This document shows, piece by piece, positions 1 to 6,193 of a DNA stretch of 8,831 nucleotides. Every line of letters begins with the position of its first letter. Position 1 is the stretch's first letter. The stretch is from Rhodocyclaceae bacterium (GTDB lineage Bacteria > Pseudomonadota > Gammaproteobacteria > Burkholderiales > Rhodocyclaceae), in contig JANYAW010000266.1 of the NCBI GenBank assembly GCA_025361105.1, positions 1-8,831 of the forward strand. Reading direction: 5' to 3'. A model generated the notes under the pieces. It was not told the DNA's origin and ran no database searches. It saw only the letters and a list, made by a program, of their open reading frames with translations. A program made the position numbers and the translations under genes.

Positions 1-193
1 ACAGGCCGAGCGTGAGTAAGGTAGCGGGCAAGGTGAGCAAAATCATGATCGGGCGAACGAAGGTGTTGACGAATCCGAGCACCAGTGCGGCGATGAATGC
101 GGCCGTGAAGCTTTGTACGGCGACCCCGGGCAAAAGATAGGCCACGGTGATCAGCGCGGCGGAATTGATGATCCAGATCAGAAGTAGTTTCAT
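1..193 (-). CDS. Phage holin family / PF04020-like small membrane protein (N-terminal part, cut by left edge)
   Basis: Reading the minus strand from the ATG at 193 gives about 64 residues beginning MKLLLIWIINSAALITVAYL, then a stretch containing LVLGFVNTFVRPIMILLTLP, and the frame is still open at the window edge. The protein is almost wholly hydrophobic, with membrane segments at about residues 3-20 and 30-45 and a third starting near 50. The N-R-P-I-x-x-L-T-L-P pattern after the second segment is the hallmark of PF04020 (Phage_holin_4_2). Despite the name, this family is a widespread chromosomal inner-membrane protein of about 110-120 residues with four helices and no established lytic role. 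Nothing nearby looks like a prophage. The start follows from family alignment; no Shine-Dalgarno sequence is visible upstream. It lies downstream of dinB on the same strand, with 78 bases between, and could be read from the dinB transcript or from its own promoter. Confidence 0.85.
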   Translation of the reverse strand, partial: MKLLLIWIINSAALITVAYLLPGVAVQSFTAAFIAALVLGFVNTFVRPIMILLTLPATLLTLGL

Positions 194-271
194 GGGATGA
201 GATTGTAAATTGAGATTGGCTTGGAAGTGAATTGTCAGTTGGTGCTGGTGACACGCCGTTAAGTGTCTCCG
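194..271. other. Spacer between dinB and the holin-family gene
   Basis: This 78-base spacer separates two minus-strand genes. It holds an imperfect inverted repeat just after the dinB stop and one copy of a 20-base sequence that recurs exactly inside lolD. I see no convincing sigma-70 promoter and no terminator with a T-run on the minus strand. Confidence 0.6.
237..256 (+). repeat. 20-base exact repeat, copy 1 (matches 5583-5602 in lolD)
   Basis: The plus strand reads agttggtgctggtgacacgc here and again, identically and in the same orientation, at 5583-5602 within lolD. Similarity continues weakly on both sides (roughly 27 of 31 positions over 232-262 against 5578-5608), and the 3' differences that I see at first are C/T changes. 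An exact 20-mer is not expected by chance in about 9 kb. Since dinB is read from the minus strand, RNA reading through this copy would carry the reverse complement of lolD mRNA. Confidence 0.85.
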
Positions 272-275
272 TCAC
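248..275 (-). repeat. Imperfect inverted repeat at the dinB stop codon
   Basis: GACAC at 250-254 faces GTGTC at 263-267 across an 8-base loop. Outside it, GTGAC at 248-252 can alternatively pair with GTCAC at 271-275. The dinB stop (272-274) lies within the outer arm. On the minus strand no T-run follows, so it is not a typical intrinsic terminator; it may slow 3' decay or mean nothing. Confidence 0.35.
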
Positions 276-1423
276 AAACCCAACGCCAGTTGATCGGCAA
301 TCGGCTCTGCATTGGCAGCTTCGATGGTGACGAGATTGTTGGCTTTGACACCAAGCAATCGCAGTTTTTTTTCCAGTGGTGCACGGCGCAGGCATTCGCC
401 AGCGGCGCGGCGGATTTGGATGGCGTCGTTGATGGCGACGTCGAGGGTGAAATCGCGGGTGACAATACGAAAATCGTCGAAGCGCAGTTTGATGCCGATA
501 GTGTGGGCGAGGTAGCCTTTGCGTTGTAAATCTTTGGCCAGACCGGTGCACAAGTCGGTGAAAATTTCTGACAACTCAGCCTTGTTGCGGCGTGCATGCA
601 TGTCGTGTTCAAACGTCGTTTCGCGACTGATGGTGCGCGGTTCTGAGTCGGTCGATATCGGGCGATTGTCGATGCCCTGCGCAGCATCCACCATCCACGC
701 GGCAAAGCTGCGACCAAAATTCGCTTGCAACAATGCCGGATCGGTGGCGGCCAAATCGGCAATGCTGACGATGCCAAGTGCCGCCAATTTTTCATTGGCT
801 TTGGGGCCGATGCCGTTAATTTTTTTGGCCGGCAATGGCCAGATGCGCGATTGCAAATCGCCTTCCATCATGATGGTGATGCCATTCGGTTTGTCCAAAT
901 CCGAGCAGATTTTTGAGAGCAATTTGTTGGGTGTGATGCCGATAGAGCAAGTCAATCCGGTCGCATCATGCACCGCTGTTTTCAAGCGCTGCGCGATGGT
1001 CAATGAGTCGCCTGGAATCTCGCTGATGTCGATATAAATTTCGTCGATGCCGCGATCTTCAATGTGCGGCGCGACAGCGGCGACTGACGCTTTGAACAGC
1101 CGCGAGTAGTGACGATAGGCGGCGAAATCTACCGGCAACAAAATCGCCTCAGGCGCAAGTTTGGCGGCCTTCATCACACCCATACCGGAGAACACGCCAA
1201 GTGCCCGCGCTTCGTAAGTCGATGTCGTCGTCACGCCGCGTCCGACGTAATCTTTAAGCCGAGAATAAGTGCGAGTGCCATCGCTCTGCGTCACTGGTTG
1301 GTGGATGCTGCGCCCGCCAATCACCACTGGCTGCCCGCGTAAATCCGGGTAGCGCAGGAGCTCGACGGAGGCGTAGAAAGCGTCCATATCGAGATGCGCG
1401 ATGCGACGAATTGGTTCAGTCAT
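272..1423 (-). CDS. dinB: DNA polymerase IV (Y-family translesion polymerase)
   Basis: DinB synthesises DNA across damaged template bases, without proofreading. Numbering from the ATG at 1423 (383 residues), the palm carries catalytic D12 in HLDMDAFYASVE and D127-E128 in RGIDEIYIDIS. Y17 sits at the steric-gate position that excludes ribonucleotides. The thumb has helix-hairpin-helix-like INGIGPKANEKLAALGI. The little-finger domain follows, and the C-terminus QLALGL is a sliding-clamp-binding motif nearly identical to the end of E. coli DinB. Compared with E. coli DinB (about 351 residues) there is an extra loop at about residues 38-62, and the usual S before the catalytic DE is G126. Start choice: a TTG at 1435 would overlap the recJ stop by four bases and has GAGG four bases ahead, but the ATG at 1423 fits the family N-terminus better. 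It is the third gene of the RpfE-like/recJ/dinB operon, 8 bases after recJ. Confidence 0.96.
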   Translation of the reverse strand: MTEPIRRIAHLDMDAFYASVELLRYPDLRGQPVVIGGRSIHQPVTQSDGTRTYSRLKDYVGRGVTTTSTYEARALGVFSGMGVMKAAKLAPEAILLPVDFAAYRHYSRLFKASVAAVAPHIEDRGIDEIYIDISEIPGDSLTIAQRLKTAVHDATGLTCSIGITPNKLLSKICSDLDKPNGITIMMEGDLQSRIWPLPAKKINGIGPKANEKLAALGIVSIADLAATDPALLQANFGRSFAAWMVDAAQGIDNRPISTDSEPRTISRETTFEHDMHARRNKAELSEIFTDLCTGLAKDLQRKGYLAHTIGIKLRFDDFRIVTRDFTLDVAINDAIQIRRAAGECLRRAPLEKKLRLLGVKANNLVTIEAANAEPIADQLALGL

Positions 1424-1431
1424 TGTTGGAC

Positions 1432-3135
1432 TCAAGCCGCCTCAAAATGCTCCAACATCAACTGCACCGTTTCAGTCCCATTCCATTCGTTAATATCGAG
1501 ACGAAATGCGGCGCGGATATTTGTTGGTGCGGTTTCGGCGTTGTTGAACTGAATTGCGTCAAAGCTGCGGTCGCCTTTTTTTAGTTTTAGCTTGAGATGT
1601 TTTTCTTTCAAGATGCGTTGATTGATGACTTGAAAGCTATCGTCAAAAATTGGGGGCGGAAAAGTTTGCCCCCAGATTTCTTGTTGCATCAGTCGCGCCG
1701 TGTCGACCGAGTAATAGCCGGTTTCTAGCGGGCCGTCGGTTTCTAGGGTGCGGGTGAGTTGGCTGGGTTGGATTAGTTCGCGGCAGACTTTTTCAAATGC
1801 GCTTTCAAATTCACCGAGGCGCGATTCGTTCAGCGTCAGCCCAGCCGCAGCCGCGTGCCCGCCGAAGCGGATGAGTAAATCGGGATGACGTTTGGCGACC
1901 AGATCGAGTGCATCGCGCAAATGCAATCCGGGTATCGAGCGACCCGATGCTTTTAGCTCTCCATCGTTGCCGCGTGCAAAGGCAAATGTCGGGCGGTGAA
2001 ATTTCTCTTTGACCCGTCCGGCGAGTATGCCAATCACGCCTTGGTGCCAAGTCGCATCGAAAAGCGTGAGGCTGGCGCGATTGCCAACATCAATGTTATC
2101 GAGCAACAAATCGGCGTCGACTTTCATATCGGCTTCGATGCTGCGGCGCTCGCGATTTTTCGCGTCGAGTTCCTGCGCGATGTTGAGTGCGCGCGCCGTG
2201 TCATCGGTAATCAGCGCTTCGATGCCGAGCGACATATCAGCCAAACGTCCGGCGGCGTTAAGCCGCGGGCCAAGCGTGAAACCCAAATCAAAAGTTGCCG
2301 CCAATCTTGGCTCGCGACCAGCGATGCGAAACAGCGCGGACATTCCCGCTTGCATTTGGCCGGCACGCATACGTTTGAGTCCTTGCGCCACCAGTATGCG
2401 ATTGTTGTAATCGAGCGCGACCACATCGGCGACCGTGCCGAGCGCGACTAAATCGAGTAGCACGGAAAGATTCGGTTCCGGCTTGTCGGCGTATGCGCCA
2501 CGCTTGCGCAGTTCGGCGCGCAGTGCCAACATCACATAAAACATCACGCCAACACCGGCGATACATTTCGAAGGAAAGGTGCAACCCGGCTGATTCGGAT
2601 TGACGATGACATCCGCATCAGGTAATTCTGCGGCAGGCAAATGGTGGTCGGTAATCAAGGTACGAATGCCAAGGCGATTGGCTTCGGCAACTCCTTCGAT
2701 GCTGGCGATGCCGTTGTCGACGGTGATGATGATGTCGGGTTTGCCGAAATTGTCATTGTGCGCGGCAAGTTGTACTACTTCGGGCGACAAACCATAGCCG
2801 AGGGTGAAGCGGTCAGGCACCAAATAGTCTACCCGTGCGCCCATCATGCGCAGTGCGCGCAGGCCGACGGCGCAGGCAGTTGCGCCATCGCAGTCGTAGT
2901 CGGCGACGATCAGCAGCTGCTTCTTTTCAGTGATTGCGTCGGCCAAAAACACGGCGGCTTCAGTAGTGTTTTTCATTTGCTCTGGTGGCAGCAAATTGGC
3001 CGTGCGGGTGTCGAGCTGATTCGCGTCGGTGATGCCGCGCGAGGCATAAAGGCGCGCCAGCAGCGGATGCACGCCAGCTTGTTCGAGCACCCAAGCGGCG
3101 CGCGGCGCGGCGTTGCGGATGGCGAGTTGCGTCAT
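1432..3135 (-). CDS. recJ: Single-stranded-DNA-specific exonuclease RecJ
   Basis: RecJ degrades single-stranded DNA 5' to 3' in the RecF recombination pathway, in mismatch repair and at stalled forks. From the ATG at 3135 the protein has 567 residues, the usual length. The DHH-phosphoesterase motifs are complete: VADYDCDG at 77-84 (D79, D81, D83), ITVDNG with D140, TDHH at 162-165, ALGTVADVV at 231-239, and GPRLNAAGR at 289-297. A DHHA1 domain follows, with SGRS at 397-400 and RFGGHAAAAG at 423-432. The last 110 or so residues match the C-terminal OB-fold region. A TTG at 3186 would add 17 residues overlapping the upstream gene, but RecJ N-termini align with MTQLAIRNAAP, so I chose the ATG. 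No clear Shine-Dalgarno sequence precedes it; translation may be coupled to the upstream gene, which stops 11 bases before. Confidence 0.97.
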   Translation of the reverse strand: MTQLAIRNAAPRAAWVLEQAGVHPLLARLYASRGITDANQLDTRTANLLPPEQMKNTTEAAVFLADAITEKKQLLIVADYDCDGATACAVGLRALRMMGARVDYLVPDRFTLGYGLSPEVVQLAAHNDNFGKPDIIITVDNGIASIEGVAEANRLGIRTLITDHHLPAAELPDADVIVNPNQPGCTFPSKCIAGVGVMFYVMLALRAELRKRGAYADKPEPNLSVLLDLVALGTVADVVALDYNNRILVAQGLKRMRAGQMQAGMSALFRIAGREPRLAATFDLGFTLGPRLNAAGRLADMSLGIEALITDDTARALNIAQELDAKNRERRSIEADMKVDADLLLDNIDVGNRASLTLFDATWHQGVIGILAGRVKEKFHRPTFAFARGNDGELKASGRSIPGLHLRDALDLVAKRHPDLLIRFGGHAAAAGLTLNESRLGEFESAFEKVCRELIQPSQLTRTLETDGPLETGYYSVDTARLMQQEIWGQTFPPPIFDDSFQVINQRILKEKHLKLKLKKGDRSFDAIQFNNAETAPTNIRAAFRLDINEWNGTETVQLMLEHFEAA

Positions 3136-3146
3136 GGTGTTATTGC

Positions 3147-4160
3147 TTAAGCAGCGAGTGCGGATAAAGGTAAAGGGTCGCGCCAAAATTTCAGCATTGC
3201 GAGGCGCGAGAGTTCAGTTTGATGCGCCGTGGTGGCAGCGGGCATGATGATTTTAAGGTGCGTGATTTGGCCACTACGCAAGTCGCGCAAAATCGGCGCA
3301 AACCAATTTGCATCGAGTTCGGAGAGCACTTCGCGCCAACGCATGCCATCCGCGCGGCCTCTGGCTTGTGCCAAACAATCGAATACGACCAATCGGTTTG
3401 TATGCGAATTGGCTTGCCAGGTTTCGGTCGGTAGCTCCACCGCGACTCGGCAGTGCGTCGCCAAACCTTGCAACACCGGATTAACACTATTGACCACATC
3501 ATGCGCCGTCCTGGCATCGGTCGGCAGGCTTCCGCCACCCCACGGCCACAGTGAATTAACGCGCGCTTGGCCACGGGATTCGCGCGCCTGATTTACCGGA
3601 TGTGCGTGCAGTAACACCTGCGCCTCGTTGAGCAGATTTCGCCAGTGCGAGTCAGTAGGCAAACCCTGCTCGGCACGACGGCCTATGAAATCCGGCAGTG
3701 CCGAAAAAACTGGTAGAGCAGGGGCGGTATCGTGAATCAACAAGTGCCATTGCTGCGGCGTGGTGATTTGAATTTCGCCAATCTCGGCAAAAATTTCCGT
3801 CAAGGACTTGCCAAGTGCTTGTGCTTCCGCTTCGGTCAATTGCAATTCGTCGGGGTCGCCAACTGTCACGCTGCGCTCGACGAAGGCGAGATTAATTGGG
3901 TCAAGACACAGATAGCTTTTTGTAGCTACTGCCTCACCCAAGGCCAGCAAGCGCAAAGGCGCCGCGGCGGGATCATGTGCAAGGCCGAACGCAGCGCGCA
4001 GCCAGTTATTTGTATTGCTGGCAATTTTGCCTTTACCAAGCAGCGCACACAGCGCGGGAGTCGCGAGGTCGCTCGTCAAATCGTGCATCGCAGGCTGTGG
4101 CCAGAGCAGACCGGGGACAACGAGAGTGAGATGACAAGTGGAGTTTTCAAGGCGCGGCAT
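3147..4160 (-). CDS. RpfE-like conserved protein (COG4255-type; often labelled phosphoglycerate mutase)
   Basis: This 337-residue protein lacks a signal peptide or membrane helix and is probably cytoplasmic. Recognisable family features are LVVPGLLWP near residue 13, YLCLDPINL at 83-91, QQWHLLIHD at 136-144, and the strongest block, NEAQVLLHAHPVN at 178-190 followed by VNSLWPWGGG at 201-210. From memory, these match the RpfE/COG4255 family, which sits beside recJ in Xanthomonas and in many betaproteobacteria. Some databases call it a cofactor-independent phosphoglycerate mutase. However, I do not see that enzyme's N-terminal metal-binding D-G-x-x-D motif, so catalysis is doubtful. Its exact role is unknown. 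Here it heads an operon with recJ and dinB, with 11 bases to recJ. The start lies only 51 bases from the divergent lolC start, and no Shine-Dalgarno sequence is visible. Confidence 0.8.
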   Translation of the reverse strand: MPRLENSTCHLTLVVPGLLWPQPAMHDLTSDLATPALCALLGKGKIASNTNNWLRAAFGLAHDPAAAPLRLLALGEAVATKSYLCLDPINLAFVERSVTVGDPDELQLTEAEAQALGKSLTEIFAEIGEIQITTPQQWHLLIHDTAPALPVFSALPDFIGRRAEQGLPTDSHWRNLLNEAQVLLHAHPVNQARESRGQARVNSLWPWGGGSLPTDARTAHDVVNSVNPVLQGLATHCRVAVELPTETWQANSHTNRLVVFDCLAQARGRADGMRWREVLSELDANWFAPILRDLRSGQITHLKIIMPAATTAHQTELSRLAMLKFWRDPLPLSALAA

Positions 4161-4176
4161 CTGTGCATGTTAACAT
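4161..4176. promoter_or_regulatory. Candidate degenerate LexA-like (SOS) box
   Basis: The plus strand reads CTGT-GCATGTTA-ACAT. The gammaproteobacterial and betaproteobacterial LexA consensus is CTGT-N8-ACAG, so seven of the eight outer bases agree, with the last base wrong. It touches the start codon of the first gene of an operon carrying recJ and dinB, where a repressor would be well placed. The central eight bases match the alternating AT consensus poorly, so this may be chance. Confidence 0.25.
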
Positions 4177-4211
4177 CGTGCCCGTCTCGCTTCATGTGCA
4201 TCCACACATTC
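4161..4211. promoter_or_regulatory. Divergent spacer between RpfE-like/recJ/dinB operon and lolCD
   Basis: All signals starting both transcription units must lie in or around these 51 bases, or within the coding ends on either side. Neither direction has a good -35 hexamer or a Shine-Dalgarno sequence. The clearest structure is the 10-base palindrome ATGTTAACAT at 4167-4176, which contains TAACAT on each strand; either could serve as a weak -10. If the minus-strand copy is used, transcription would begin about at the ATG at 4160, giving a leaderless message. Confidence 0.45.
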
Positions 4212-5483
4212 ATGATCTACGAACTTCTCATCGGCTTGCGTTACACACGTGCCCAGCCGCGCCAGTCTGGCGCTGACTCATCCAATCGATTCATTTCCTT
4301 CATCGCGCTAATTTCCTTGCTTGGTTTGGCGCTGGGGGTGGCCGCATTGATCGTGGTGTTGTCGGTGATGAATGGATTTCAAAAAGAGTTGCGCACGCGA
4401 ATTTTGGGCGTGGTTTCGCATGTGCAAATCAGTGCGCAAGATGGTGCACTGACCGATTGGCAATCGACCCTGCAAATCGCGGCCAAACATCCGCGCGTAC
4501 TTGCCGCAGCGCCGTTCGTGCAGGAGCAGGGGATGCTGAGCTTTGACGGCGAAGTGCGCGGCATGCTGGTACGTGGTGTGTTGCCCGAGATGGAAAATCG
4601 GGTGGCAGATTTTGCCGGACATATGCGAATCGGGAAACTCGAAAATTTGCGCGCTGGCGAATTCGGGATGATTCTGGGTAGCGAATTAGCGCGTGCGTTG
4701 CACGTTGTGGTGGGCGACAAAGTTACTTTGTTGGCACCGCAAGGCTTGGTGACGCCGGTTGCCGTGATGCCGCGAATGAAACAATTTCGCATCATCGGTA
4801 TATTTGAAGTTGGCATGTTTGAATTTGATTCCGGGCTCGCGTTGATACATCTGAACGACGCGCAAGCACTTTATCGAATGGGCGAAGATGTTTCGGGCGT
4901 GCGGCTCAAAGTCGATGAACTTTTTGCTGCACCACTAATCGGCCGAGAGTTGTTGCCTGCGCTGCGAACCGTCGCGCCGAATGCGTGGGTGTCGGATTGG
5001 ACGCGCTCGCACGCTAATTTTTTCCGTGCAGTCGACATCGAAAAACGCATGATGTTCTTAATCTTGCTACTTATTGTCGCCGTCGCCGCGTTCAACATCG
5101 TGTCGACTTTGGTGATGGCGGTACAAGACAAGCGCGCCGACATTGCGATCTTGCGTACATTGGGCGCATCGCCACAAAGCATCATGTGTATTTTTATCGT
5201 GCAGGGCATGCTTATTGGCATGATAGGTTTGGCCGCAGGGGTAGTAGGTGGTGTGGCACTGGCCTTAAATGTCGATGTCGTCGTGCCCGCGTTGGAACAT
5301 GCGCTCGGCCTTCAATTTTTGGCCAAGGATGTTTACTACATCAGCGATTTGCCTTCGGATTTGCAATGGAATGATGTGGGCATTATTTGTGTGGTGTCGT
5401 TTGTGCTGACGGTGGTGGCGACCCTGTATCCGAGTTGGCGTGCATCGCTGACCCAACCTGCGGAGGCGCTGCGTTATGAGTAA
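4212..5483 (+). CDS. lolC: Lipoprotein-releasing ABC transporter permease (LolC/LolE family)
   Basis: This inner-membrane subunit extracts mature lipoproteins from the inner membrane and passes them to the periplasmic chaperone LolA, driven by LolD. The ATG at 4212 gives 423 residues with the family N-terminus MIYELLIGLRYTRA. Membrane helices lie at about 28-52, 279-303, 326-352 and 388-406, with the large periplasmic domain between the first and second. The signature SVMNGFQKELRTRILG (51-66) and the cytoplasmic coupling segment QDKRADIAILRTLGAS (305-320) before helix three are typical of LolC/E and the FtsX fold. The frame stays open for 160 codons upstream, antisense to the RpfE-like gene, but that part has no family similarity. 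With only one permease gene here, it may be the single LolF-type subunit that replaces the LolC/LolE pair in many bacteria. It overlaps lolD by 8 bases. Confidence 0.95.
   Translation: MIYELLIGLRYTRAQPRQSGADSSNRFISFIALISLLGLALGVAALIVVLSVMNGFQKELRTRILGVVSHVQISAQDGALTDWQSTLQIAAKHPRVLAAAPFVQEQGMLSFDGEVRGMLVRGVLPEMENRVADFAGHMRIGKLENLRAGEFGMILGSELARALHVVVGDKVTLLAPQGLVTPVAVMPRMKQFRIIGIFEVGMFEFDSGLALIHLNDAQALYRMGEDVSGVRLKVDELFAAPLIGRELLPALRTVAPNAWVSDWTRSHANFFRAVDIEKRMMFLILLLIVAVAAFNIVSTLVMAVQDKRADIAILRTLGASPQSIMCIFIVQGMLIGMIGLAAGVVGGVALALNVDVVVPALEHALGLQFLAKDVYYISDLPSDLQWNDVGIICVVSFVLTVVATLYPSWRASLTQPAEALRYE
5462..5466 (+). promoter_or_regulatory. Shine-Dalgarno sequence for lolD
   Basis: GGAGG lies inside the end of lolC, nine bases before the ATG at 5476 and 21 before the second in-frame ATG at 5488. 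This favours the first ATG. It is the only strong, well-spaced ribosome binding site I can see in the window. Confidence 0.75.
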
Positions 5484-5499
5484 TGCTATGAGTAATGCC
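5476..5499 (+). repeat. 12-base tandem duplication at the lolD start
   Basis: ATGAGTAATGCT is followed directly by ATGAGTAATGCC (11 of 12 identical), encoding MSNA twice. Being a whole number of codons, it leaves the frame intact and gives two in-frame ATGs. The lolC stop TAA (5481-5483) lies within the first unit. Confidence 0.9.
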
Positions 5500-6171
5500 G
5501 CCGTAGTCGAATGTCGCGCGCTGTCAAAAACTTTTTTTCAAGGCGAATATGTTGTGCCAGTGCTCAGCAGCATCGACTTGCGAGTTGGTGCTGGTGACAC
5601 GCTGTCAATTGTCGGTGCGAGCGGATCGGGCAAAAGTACGCTGCTGCATTTACTCGGTGGACTCGACGATGTGACTAGCGGTGAAGTGTTTTTAGGTGGT
5701 CACAATCTCGCGACGATTAGTGAAGCAGAGCGCGGAAATTTACGCAACCGCACGCTTGGTTTTGTCTATCAATTTCATCATTTGTTGGCCGAATTCACGG
5801 CGCTGGAAAACGTTGCCATGCCATTGTTGATACGCCGTATGCCGCGTAGCGATGCCCATGCACAAGCGGCGGCGATGTTGCAAAAAGTTGGTCTCGGCCA
5901 TCGCCTGCCACATCGCCCTGGTGAGTTGTCTGGCGGCGAGCGTCAGCGGGTAGCAGTAGCGCGCGCGTTGGTGACGGAACCGGCTTGTTTGTTGGCCGAT
6001 GAGCCGACAGGAAATCTGGATCGCGCGTCGGCCGATGCAGTGTTCGCTTTGATGACGAATTTGTGTCGCGAAAAAGGTACGGCGTTGATCGCGGTAACTC
6101 ACGACCAAGTGCTGGCCAATCGACTAAGTCGCGTGATGCATTTATCGGATGGAATTCTGAACTCTGACTGA
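5476..6171 (+). CDS. lolD: Lipoprotein-releasing ABC transporter ATP-binding protein LolD
   Basis: LolD hydrolyses ATP on the cytoplasmic face to power lipoprotein release by the LolC/E permease. The 231 residues carry a complete nucleotide-binding domain: Walker A GASGSGKST at 47-55, Q-loop Q99 in GFVYQFHHLL, ABC signature LSGGERQRVAVARAL at 151-165, Walker B CLLADEPTGNLD at 171-182, and switch histidine H209. The GFVYQFHHLLAEFTALENV stretch is characteristic of LolD within the MacB/LolD group. The start at 5476 overlaps the lolC stop, and the GGAGG at 5462 supports it. The first eight residues, MSNAMSNA, come from a 12-base tandem duplication that creates a second possible start at 5488. 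Codons for RVGAGDT contain the second copy of the 20-base repeat. The gene ends 22 bases from the convergent potassium channel gene. Confidence 0.97.
   Translation: MSNAMSNAAVVECRALSKTFFQGEYVVPVLSSIDLRVGAGDTLSIVGASGSGKSTLLHLLGGLDDVTSGEVFLGGHNLATISEAERGNLRNRTLGFVYQFHHLLAEFTALENVAMPLLIRRMPRSDAHAQAAAMLQKVGLGHRLPHRPGELSGGERQRVAVARALVTEPACLLADEPTGNLDRASADAVFALMTNLCREKGTALIAVTHDQVLANRLSRVMHLSDGILNSD
5583..5602 (+). repeat. 20-base exact repeat, copy 2 (matches 237-256)
   Basis: This copy lies in lolD codons for the VGAGDT segment just upstream of Walker A. It equals the plus-strand sequence in the spacer after dinB. The coding copy is presumably under protein-level constraint; the other lies outside any gene I can call. 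Confidence 0.85.
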
Positions 6172-6193
6172 GTTGCAAGTGCCTAGTTACGAT
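6172..6193. other. Convergent gap between lolD and the potassium channel gene
   Basis: Only 22 bases separate the two stops. A small stem (AACTC at 6160-6164 with GAGTT at 6170-6174) spans the lolD stop, and CTAG occurs at 6183-6186 and 6194-6197. Neither has a following T-run, so no intrinsic terminator can be supported in either direction. Confidence 0.5.

Noticed and set aside
1..193. The 'phage holin' gene as a sign of a prophage
   Set aside because: PF04020 proteins are common chromosomal membrane proteins; no phage genes, integrase or attachment sites are nearby.
519..1037. Long plus-strand open frame opposite dinB, with similar frames opposite recJ and the RpfE-like gene
   Set aside because: These are codon-bias shadows of well-identified genes; they show no domain, no ribosome binding site and low-complexity composition.
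1432..1500. A possible SOS box within the recJ end (CTG...CAG near 1461-1475)
   Set aside because: The half-sites are 8 bases apart rather than the 10 needed between CTG and CAG, so the spacing does not fit LexA.
1432..3186. recJ beginning at the TTG at 3186
   Set aside because: The added 17 residues overlap the upstream gene and do not resemble RecJ N-termini; the ATG at 3135 fits.
3732..4211. A 160-codon open extension upstream of the lolC start, in frame with it
   Set aside because: It runs antisense through the RpfE-like gene, shows no membrane or Lol-like sequence, and LolC/E proteins normally start at the MIYELLIGLRYT segment.
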